Source of the DNA: an archaeon
Lineage (GTDB): Archaea > Methanobacteriota > Methanobacteria > Methanobacteriales > Methanobacteriaceae
Assembly: GCA_024409165.1 (NCBI GenBank)
Contig: JAKSUE010000019.1
Span: forward strand, 1-11,174
Direction of reading: 5' to 3'
DNA length: 11,174 nucleotides
Positions 1-8,500 of the stretch are shown here, one piece after another. The notes beneath the pieces are model-generated. The model made no database searches. It was given only the letters and a program-made list of their open reading frames with translations, and was not told where the DNA came from. The translations under genes were made by a program, and so were the position numbers. Within the stretch, counting starts at the first letter, position 1. Each line of letters starts with the position of its first letter.

Positions 1-46
1 AATTTTGATATTTAATTTTTAGCTAAATATTGTATATTTTAAATGA

Positions 47-67
47 TTAAAATTAATAAAATTTTAA
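47..67 (-). terminator. AT-only hairpin just downstream of the PPTase gene (weak terminator candidate)
   Basis: TTAAAATT (47-54) and AATTTTAA (60-67) form a perfect 8-bp inverted repeat with a 5-base loop. It starts 7 bases beyond the PPTase stop codon in the direction of transcription. The stem has no G or C and is not followed by a clear T-run on the minus strand, so in DNA this AT-rich it could be chance. The rest of positions 1-73 shows no gene. Confidence 0.25.
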
Positions 68-73
68 CTATAT

Positions 74-727
74 TTATATTAATTCTTCAATATTTACTCG
101 AACTGCTTTTTTAACTTTATATTGAGAGCAAATAGCTAATTTATAAGTATTCTCTTCAATATCAAATAAATTAAATTCAAGATTTAATGGTTTATTTTCT
201 TTTTTAAGGATAATTTGATTAGAGTTATTGTTTATATCAATTTCAAAGCTATTTAATGCTAATTTAAAACCTAAACCTGTATATTTCATATAACTTTCTT
301 TAAGAACCCAATATTTAAAGAATTCATCCGCAGGGTTTTTTGAGTTTATAATTGAATTGTATTCTTTATTGAAAAAATAGTGTTTTGCAAGGTTTAAATC
401 TATATTTGGGTCATTATATTCAATATCTGCTCCTATTTGAGAGTCAGATATTCCACAAGCAATCATATTTTCGCTATGTGATAGATTAAAATAGATATTG
501 GGATAATTAGATATGTATGGTTTATTATTTTTATCTAATTTAAAAATAGGATCTTCAATTCCAATATCTTTAAGTGATTTAATAAGGAGGAGTTCAACTC
601 CACAACTTAATTTTTTATCTTTTTCAAATTTAAGACGATTTATTTTAGCTTTACGCTGATTAGATACTTTACTGTATCCTTTTTTTAGATTTAAATCTTT
701 AATATTTGAATAGTATAAGTTTATCAT
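74..727 (-). CDS. Sfp-type 4'-phosphopantetheinyl transferase
   Basis: A 217-residue protein that should move the phosphopantetheine arm of coenzyme A onto the conserved serine of carrier domains, here most likely Ser1187 and Ser2251 of the adjacent NRPS. Family signatures are clear: FNLSHSE at 80-86, GADIE at 99-103 (Mg ligands D101 and E103), and the W-x-x-KES-x-x-K block at 140-148 followed by GLGF (catalytic E144, K148). The length of about 220 residues is normal for the Sfp/Gsp group and well above AcpS. The start ATG at 727 gives the usual MxxLYY opening. No Shine-Dalgarno-like sequence is visible before it, unlike the other three genes, and the ATG lies in a small inverted repeat. It follows the STAS gene on the same strand after 45 bp, so the two are probably co-transcribed. 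Archaea rarely carry Sfp-type enzymes unless they also carry carrier-protein systems, which supports a dedicated role here. Confidence 0.93.
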   Translation of the reverse strand: MINLYYSNIKDLNLKKGYSKVSNQRKAKINRLKFEKDKKLSCGVELLLIKSLKDIGIEDPIFKLDKNNKPYISNYPNIYFNLSHSENMIACGISDSQIGADIEYNDPNIDLNLAKHYFFNKEYNSIINSKNPADEFFKYWVLKESYMKYTGLGFKLALNSFEIDINNNSNQIILKKENKPLNLEFNLFDIEENTYKLAICSQYKVKKAVRVNIEELI

Positions 728-738
728 ATTTTATGATA
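722..738 (-). promoter_or_regulatory. inverted repeat overlapping the PPTase start codon
   Basis: TATCATA (722-728) and TATGATA (732-738) form a 7-bp perfect inverted repeat with a 3-base loop. In the minus-strand transcript the PPTase AUG sits inside the 3' arm. It could limit initiation when STAS and PPTase are co-transcribed, but it is short, AT-rich and possibly fortuitous. Confidence 0.25.
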
Positions 739-772
739 TTTTTTAGTAGATTTAATTATTCGTATTCTTATT

Positions 773-1072
773 TTATTCAATAGTTAATATTTTATCAAAT
801 TTAGACATTCTGAGAATTTCATTAACTACATCATTAACATTTATAATTTTAAATGAGAAATCTTGTTTTTTTGCCTTTTTTTGAGTAGATACAAGGACAC
901 GTAAACCTGCACTTGAGATATATTCAAGGTTTTCAAAGTCTAAGATTAATGATTCAATATTGTCTAATTCTTCGTTTATAGCTGTTTCAAGTTCAGGTGC
1001 GGTGTATGTGTCAACTCTTCCATTAATTAATAAGGTTAATTCTTTTTCATTAAAATTTTTTTGAATATCCAT
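773..1072 (-). CDS. Single-domain STAS protein (anti-sigma-factor-antagonist family)
   Basis: A 99-residue protein made only of a STAS domain of the SpoIIAA/RsbV type. In bacteria these bind RsbW/SpoIIAB-type kinases and are switched off by phosphorylation of one serine. The helix-start motif YISSAGLRVLV (51-61) aligns without gaps to the YMDSTGLGVFV motif of RsbV, which makes Ser54 the expected phosphosite; the residue before it is Ser53 instead of Asp. The strand pattern LTLLINGRVD near residues 12-21 is also typical. The start ATG at 1072 is preceded by GTGAT (1077-1081 on the minus strand) at a 4-base spacing, matching the archaeal anti-SD. It is divergent from the NRPS and leads the STAS-PPTase pair. 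A natural partner is the RsbW-like tail of the MATE protein at 9384-11129. Archaea lack sigma factors, so the usual family name should not be read as a function. Confidence 0.9.
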   Translation of the reverse strand: MDIQKNFNEKELTLLINGRVDTYTAPELETAINEELDNIESLILDFENLEYISSAGLRVLVSTQKKAKKQDFSFKIINVNDVVNEILRMSKFDKILTIE

Positions 1073-1130
1073 TTAAATCACTTTTTAAAATATTTTTTGA
1101 TGTTTTAAATTAATTTATATTTTTTATAGT

Positions 1131-1191
1131 TTATAAAATTAAGTTATTTATTTTAAAAAGTTAAGTTATTTTTTATAAAATTAAGTTATTT
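1131..1191 (+). repeat. Three direct repeats of TTAAGTTATT, candidate operator
   Basis: The 10-mer TTAAGTTATT occurs at 1139-1148, 1161-1170 and 1181-1190, with start-to-start spacings of 22 and 20 bp, about two helical turns each. The first and third copies sit in an identical 19-base context, TTATAAAATTAAGTTATTT, at 1131-1149 and 1173-1191. The first copy's context overlaps the minus-strand TATA candidate and the third abuts the plus-strand one. The phased spacing suggests binding sites on one face of the helix. No cognate regulator is visible in the window. Confidence 0.5.
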
Positions 1192-1230
1192 TTATATCTA
1201 ATTAATTATATATTATATATCATATAAAGT

Positions 1231-1235
1231 AGGTG
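1231..1235 (+). promoter_or_regulatory. Ribosome-binding site that decides the NRPS start
   Basis: AGGTG at 1231-1235 matches part of AGGAGGTGAT and lies 6 bases before ATG 1242. An in-frame GTG at 1233 would add three residues, but it overlaps this site and has no SD of its own. ATG 1242 is therefore preferred. Confidence 0.7.
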
Positions 1236-1241
1236 TTTATT

Positions 1242-2501
1242 ATGACTTTTGATTTATCAAATGCTCAAAAGATGATTTTATTTTCTAATATTAATAATCC
1301 TAATAATGAGTCTTTTTATCTTAATTTTAGGAAGGATTATTCTATTGGAGATTTAGATTATCTTAAAGAGGCAATTAATGTAATTAGTGCTAAATCATTG
1401 AATTTACGTATTAAATATGATGATGCTGGTGATTTTAAGCAGTATTATTTCGATGATGAGTCTATTGTAGATAGGTTTGAATATATTGAATATTGTGATG
1501 AGGAGTATGATGGGGAGATTGAGGATTTTGTTAGAGAGTGTTTAGCTAATCCTTTTGATAGTGTTTTTGATTCTCCTTTGTACTGTTGGAAGATTATTAA
1601 ATGTGAGGATTATGTGATTCTTGCAGGTGTTGTACATCATATTTTACTTGATGGGACTTCTCTTTTCTCTATATTACCTAATGAGATTGAAAAAGCTATT
1701 GATGCTTTTAAAAATGGTGATGAATATGAGATTACTAATGATTTATCTTATGAAGTTTATGTTAATCGTGAGAGTGAGTTTTTATTAAGTGATGAGGCTA
1801 AAAGTGAGAAGGATTATTGGTTAGGTCATTTATCTGATTATAGTGGGGATTGGTATGATTTTGATAATCATGAGATGGATTCTTATAATTTGGTATTATC
1901 TGATGATTTAACTCTTGGATTAGCTTCTTTGAATAATATTGATGGTACTCGTGTTTCTCCTTTTGTACTGGCTTTATCTGCTGTTTATTTATATTTATCT
2001 AAATCTAAGCATTGTGAGGATATAATTTGGAATACTTCTGTTCACGGCCGTTATTATGGTGAGGATTTACTTGATAAGATGGGAATGTTTGTAAATACTT
2101 TACCTCTTAGGATTAATTTAAATGATGATGTTAGTTTTAAGGAATTAGTTTTATATGTTAAATCTGTATTAAAATCTGGTTTAAGTCATGGTAAACTTCA
2201 ATTTAACAATTATTCTTCAGATTTAAGATCTAATGGTATTGAACCTGGTCTTATTACAATGTTTTCTATGGTATCTAATTCTACAGATTATGATACTCAA
2301 TTTTTAACTTATCAGAATGAATCTGAGTTTCCTTTCCATATTCGTGTAAATAAGAATTTATCTGATAAGAATTGTCTTCAATCTTTATTATTCGAATATA
2401 ATAAGAATTGTTTTTCAAATAAACAGATTATTGAAATAGCTAATGGAATTAATGATTTACTTGAAGATATATGTGAGGATGCTGATAAATTATGTTCTGA
2501 A
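1242..2501 (+). other. Condensation domain C1 (N-terminal, starter-type position)
   Basis: Residues about 1-420 form a complete C domain: an SxAQ-like opening (LSNAQKMILF), the active-site motif HHILLDG at 132-138, DYW, the GMFVNTLPLR motif, and the C-lobe ending near FPFHIRV and the following helix. It has no upstream module in this protein, so its donor would be an acyl-CoA or an acyl group on a separate carrier. That is the position of lipo-initiating C domains. No phylogenetic subtype can be assigned by eye. Confidence 0.85.
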
Positions 2502-5500
2502 TATGAAATATTGCCTTCTGAGTTCTTTGAAGCTGAGAAATACTTTAATGATTTAATAAAATCTTTTGATGCACCTACTGTTATTTCTCCAGATGTTAAT
2601 GATAAATCTACACCTTCTGACTTTAAATTATTAAATTATGGCTTTTCTAAGGATATTTCTAAGGAATTAATTTTATCTGCTTTATTATTTAATTTCACTA
2701 AGTTTTCATTTTCTCGTGATGTTTTAATAGCTACTTTATTTAATAGGAATGTAAATGGAAATGAATATGATAATAATATTAATACCAGTATTCTTAATAA
2801 CAATAATAAGTATAATGAATTAGCTATTGGATATCATTTTGATAGTAATAAGTCAGTTGGGGATTATCTTGATGAGATTAATAAACACTTTGATGATGTT
2901 AAAAACTTTGGATTTTATCCTTTGGTGAATAATCAAAATATGGAGTTTGAGAGTGAGATTTTATTTAATTGGGATAATGCTAAGGTTGATTTAGCTAATT
3001 ATAAATTAGTTTTATCTACTGTTGAAGAGGATTCTGGTATTGTTTTAAATATTGAATATGATGCTTCTTATTACTCTGATGAGCTTATTAATGCATTTTT
3101 AGATGCTGTTATTGTTCTTTTATCTAAATTTGAGGATTCTTCTTTATTATTAAAAGATATTTCTATTAAGGATACTGTTGATAATGATGAAGGTTTTGAG
3201 ATTGAACTTGCAAATGAGGGTGTTATTAAGGACATATTTGAGAGATGGGTTAGAGATGAGCCAGATAAAGTGATTTTAACTGCTGATGATGGTGATTTTA
3301 CTTATGCTGAGTTAAATGAAAAGGCAAATCGTATAGCTAATAGCCTTATTAAGCGTGGAGTTGAGATTGAAGATAAGATTATGTTTATGATGAAGCGTAA
3401 TAGTGATCTTATTGCTACTGTTATTGCTATTAATAAGGCAGGTTGTGCTTTTATTCCAATGGACCCTAAATATCCTCAAGAACGTATTAATCAGGTTTTA
3501 GAAGATAGTAATGCTAAGTTTGTTATTATAAGTGATGGTATTGACTATGATGGTGAAAATGCTATTAATGTAAGTGAATTACTTAAAGAAGAGGATGTTT
3601 CTAATCCTGATGTTGATATTAGTCCTGAGAATCTTTCATTTTTAATTTATACTTCAGGTTCTACAGGAAAACCAAAAGGTGTTATGCTTACTCATATGGG
3701 AATTACTAATTATATTGCAAATCATCCATTAAATATGCCAATTTATGCTCTTGTTAATAATTGTAATAAGATGATTTCAATTTCTACTGTTTCATTTATT
3801 GTATTTTTACGTGAGATTTTTGGTACAATTATGAATGGTATGCCTGTTGTATTTGCTAATGATGAGGAATCTATAAATCCACTTGAACTTGCTAAGTTAT
3901 TTGACAAAACTGGTGCTGATGCATTTGGATCTACTCCTACAAGATTACTTGAATACTTAAAACTTGAGGAAATTCAAGATAAGGTTGCTAAATGTAAGTT
4001 TATGATTGTTGGTGGTGAAGGTTTCCCTCCAAGATTATATGATGTGATTCGTGAATACTCAGATTGTGAAATTTATAACTCCTATGGACCAACAGAGGTT
4101 ACTATTGCTTCTCACGGTAAATTAATCGACTCTCCAATTGTTACAGCTGGTTTCCCAATGCTTAATGTTGTTGATAAGATTATGGATATTGATGGAAACG
4201 AATTACCTCCTTATGTTACAGGAGAATTATATGTTGGTGGTGCAGGAATTGCAAGAGGTTACTGTAATAATGAAGAACTTACAAATAAAGTCTTTATGGA
4301 GTTAAATGGTATTAATTACTACAATACTGGAGATTTAGCTAAAAAGGACGAATTTGATGAAGTCTATGTTTTAGGACGTAATGATACTCAAATTAAACTT
4401 AGAGGTTTAAGAATCGAGTTATCTGAAATTGAAGATACAATTGCTAAATATCCTGGAATTAATGCTATTAAAGTTATGGTTAAGAAAGTTAATAATGTAG
4501 AACATTTATGTGCTTATTATACTGTAATTGACTCTGTTGATTTGAATGACTTAAAAGAATACTTAATTAATCAAATACCTGATTATATGGTACCTTCTTA
4601 TTATATGGAGTTAGATAAATTCCCTACTACTCCAAATGGTAAGACAGACTTTAAGAATTTACCTGAAATTGAGATTAGTGGTGATGATTTAGTAGCTCCT
4701 GAAAGTGAAACTGAAAAACTTTTATTTGATATTGTAAGTAATATTCTTGAAACAGATGAATTTGGTATTGACACTGATTTATTTAGTGTAGGTCTTACAT
4801 CTTTATCTGTTATTAAGTTAATTTCAGCTATTTCTAATGATTTTGGTGTTGTTTTATCAATTAATAAAATCCTTAAGATAAAAACAATTAGAGAAATAGC
4901 TATTGAAATTGATTCTAATGATGTTTACGCTGATATTGGCACTAATGCAGGTATTAATGTTGATGATGGTAAGTTATATCCTTTAACTGCTAATCAATTA
5001 GGTGTATACTTTGATTGTGTTAAAGATTCAGAAAAACTTGCATATAATTTACCTAAATTTATTAACTTTGGTAAAATCGATGCTGATAGACTTAAATCAG
5101 CTATTATCAAGGTGATTGATTATCATCCTTACTTAAAAACACGTATTGTGATGGATAATGGTATTGCTTATCAAGAGGAAAGAAATAGTTTACCAGTGAA
5201 CGATTTAATTGAGATTGTTGATGTTGATTTTACTAATGGTGCTGATTTTGATGAGTTATCTGATGGGAATATTGACAATTTTAATTTAAGTAATGCTAAT
5301 GTAAAAAATTATGTTGAAGAATTTATTAAGCCATTTAATTTAAGTGAAGGACCTTTATTTAGATTTAAAATACTTAAATGTGATGGTAATGTTGCTCTTT
5401 TAAGTGATTTCCATCATATTATTGTTGATGGAACTTCTTTGAATTTATTATTCCGTCAATTAGCTTTAATTTATGATGATGTTGATTTAGAATTAAAAGA

Positions 5501-8500
5501 TAGTGATTGTGTAGAGGCTCTTAATGGTTTTGATTACTCTTTAAAAGAGGTTAAAATAGAGGAATCTAATCTTTATAAAGAAGCTGAATTATTCTATTAT
5601 AATAAGATTAAGGACTTTGATGAAGGAACTTTAGTATCTCCTGATTTAAGTGGTCTTGAAGAAGATGGTGTTGAGGATGAAGGTTTAATATTTGTTGATA
5701 AATCTAAGATTGATGATTTGTCTAATAAATTAACAATTAGTCCTAATAATTTATTCTTAGGTGTTTCAAGTTTTGTTTTATCTAAATTTGTTTATAATAG
5801 AGATTTATTATTTGCAACTATTACAAATGGAAGATTTACTCCAGAGGAACAAAATACTTTAGCTATGATGGTTAAGACTTTACCTATTACTATGAAAATA
5901 AATAGTGATTTAAGCTTTAAAGACTACTTTGAATATGTTAATAAAGAGTGGTTAGATACTTTATCTTATTCCTGTTATCCTTTAACTAAAATTGCTGATA
6001 AGTATGGAATGATACCTGAATTTTTATATGCTTTCCATGGTAAGATTATTGAAGATATAACTATGGATGGCCGTATTATTGAGCGTGAAAGCTTAGATTA
6101 TGATGGTTTGAAGTTTAAATTAAGTTTAAATATTATTGAAGAGGATGACTATAAGTTATCTTGTAAATATAATGATGCATTATACTCTAAAGAATTAATT
6201 AATACATTTTTAGACTCTATTAATGTTGTTTTAGATAAATTATCTAAGTTATCTGCTGATGAGATATCTAAGACTTTACTTAAAGATGTTTCTATTGTTG
6301 CAGATGAGATGATTAAGGAATTTGAACTTAAAGATATTCCAGAATATAGATTAAATAAGTTATTTGAGAATGTTGTAGCTGAGCATGGTGATGATATTGC
6401 TTTAATTTGTGATGATGGTGAATTTACTTATAATGAATTGAATATTAAGGCAAATCGTATAGCTAATAGCTTAATTAAGCTTGGTGTTGGTGTTGAAGAT
6501 AGAGTTATGTTTGTTTTAAAACGTAATAGTAATGTATTTGCTTCAATATTTGGTATAGCTAAGTCTGGTGCTGGATTTATTCCTATTGATCCTGATTATC
6601 CTAAAGATAGAATTGAGCATGTTTTAACTGATAGTGAGTCTAAATTCATTATTGTTGATGATATTATTGATATAAATGAAGTTGATTTAAGTGAGTATAG
6701 TGATAATTTATTAAATATTAATGATTTACTTGCTGAAGAGGATGTTTCTAATCCAAATCCTGATGTAAATGGTGAGAATTTAGCTTATATTATTTATACT
6801 TCAGGTTCTACAGGTCTTCCTAAGGGAGTTATGATTGAACATAGAAATATTACTAACTTTGTTTATCCAGATTCTTCAAGTATTTATTGTTATGAAATAG
6901 CTACAAACAGTAAAAAAGAGAACTATAAATGTTTATCCATAGCTACTGTTGCATTTGATATGCTTATGCAAGAGACATTTATCCCACTTCTTAATGGTGG
7001 AACTGTTGTATTTGCTAATGATGAACAATATAAAGACCCATTAGCTTTATATGAATTAATTAAATCCTCAGGTGCTAATGTTTATAATGGAACTCCTTCA
7101 AGATTATTACAATACTTTGAAATTGAAGGGCTAAAAGATGAAATGGCTAAATTTAAGATATTCTGTGTAGGTGGAGAAGGAATTCCACAACAATTATATG
7201 ATAAAATAACTAATGAATCTGATGGAATATTCTATAATATTTATGGACCTACAGAAACTACTGTTGTATGTAATACTCGTTTAGTTGAAGATGGTGTTTT
7301 AGCTATTGGAAAACCATTATTTAATATTCATGAAGAAATTATGGATATGGACTCTAATCCACTTCCTCCTCATGTTATTGGAGAGTTATATATTGCTGGT
7401 GGAGGAGTTTCAAGAGCTTATCTTAATCGTCCTGAGAAGAATGCAGAAGCTTATATGGATATTAATGGAATTAAATTCTATAGAGCTGGAGACTTTGCTA
7501 AATGGAACGATGAAGGAGAAGTCTTTATTCTTGGAAGATTAGATAATCAAATCAAGCTTAGAGGTTTAAGAATTGAAATTGGTGAGATTGAATCAGCTAT
7601 TTCTTCATATCCAGGAATTAAATCCCTTGTTGTACTTGTTAAAAAGATTAAAGATAATGATCATTTATGTGCATATTTCACTGTTGATGATGAGTATAAA
7701 AAGGATAATTTAGCTGAAGGTGAGTTTTCTATTGATATAGCTGAGTTAAAAGCTACAATTAGTGAGAAATTAACTTACTATATGGTTCCTACTGTTTATA
7801 TGGAATTAGATGAAATGCCTCAAACATTAAATGGTAAAACTGATATTAAAAACTTACCAGAACCTATTTTAATTACAGAGTATGTAGCTCCTGAAAATGA
7901 TATTGAAGCATTCTTTGCTAATATTTTTGCAGAAACTTTAGGTCTTGATAAAGTTGGAGTTACTGATAATTTCTTTGAAATAGGTGGAACTTCACTTCTT
8001 GTAACTAAAATCACAATGTCTGCATTAAATAAGGATTATAACTTAAATTATGGTGATGTTTTCGATAATCCAACTCCACGTCAACTTGCTGAGTTTATAT
8101 TATCAGATGATAAATCAGGTGCTGTGATTAGTGAAGAAGCTAATTATGATTATAGTAAAATTAATGAATTATTAAAGAAAAACACCCTTGAAACCTTTAT
8201 TAATGGTGAAAAAGCAGATAGTTTAGGAGATATTCTCTTAACAGGAGCTACTGGATTCCTGGGTATCCACGTTTTAAGAGAATTACTTGAAGAAGAAACT
8301 GGTAATATTTATTGTTTTGTAAGATCTCGTAAGAATTTAAGTTCAGAAGATAGATTAAAAACATTACTCTTCTATTACTTCTCTAATGACTATTCTGACT
8401 TATTTGGTAAAAGATTACACATTATTGAAGGAGATATAACTGATTATAAAGACTTTGAAAAACTCCTATCAGTTAATATTGATACATTAGTTAACTGTGC

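Larger units (their letters stand above)
1073..1241. promoter_or_regulatory. Divergent promoter region between STAS and NRPS genes
   Basis: This 169-bp spacer separates divergent genes and contains no ORF. On the plus strand TTTATATC (1191-1198) is a reasonable TATA box; initiation about 25 bases on would give an NRPS leader of roughly 20 bases holding the RBS at 1231. AT-rich alternatives such as 1206-1214 lie too close to the start codon to keep that RBS in the transcript. On the minus strand TTTATAAA (1130-1137) is a candidate TATA box for the STAS-PPTase pair. The triple repeat at 1131-1191 lies between the two. All assignments are by eye in an almost G/C-free stretch. Confidence 0.55.

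Noticed and set aside
18..27. Palindrome TTTAGCTAAA near the left edge
   Set aside because: Ten-base palindromes made mostly of A and T are common in DNA of this composition, and it is not placed at a promoter or gene end.
773..1072. Bacterial sigma-factor control as the function of the STAS protein
   Set aside because: No sigma factor is encoded here and the promoter signals look archaeal, so only the fold and a probable GHKL partner can be supported.
1131..1191. CRISPR array or tandem repeat locus
   Set aside because: There are only three 10-base units with spacers of about 10-12 bases, far shorter than CRISPR repeats and spacers, and no cas gene is near.
1233..1241. In-frame GTG start three codons before the NRPS ATG
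   Set aside because: The GTG overlaps AGGTG, the only Shine-Dalgarno-like sequence present, and has no RBS of its own. ATG 1242 has correct spacing to that site.
2501..3204. Frameshift or assembly error explaining the extra condensation half-domain
   Set aside because: The frame is open without interruption from C1 through A1, and the extra half aligns in frame to C2. A simple error would not produce a diverged, in-frame half-domain.
7306..7542. 78-codon open frame inside the NRPS gene, plus strand
   Set aside because: It lies wholly within the A2 coding region in another frame, and its composition looks like a frame-shifted reading of the same motifs. No RBS or family resemblance.
7820..8014. 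64-codon open frame on the minus strand inside the NRPS gene
   Set aside because: It is antisense to the A2/T2 junction with no recognisable domain or start signal. Long antisense frames are expected by chance opposite strongly coding DNA.
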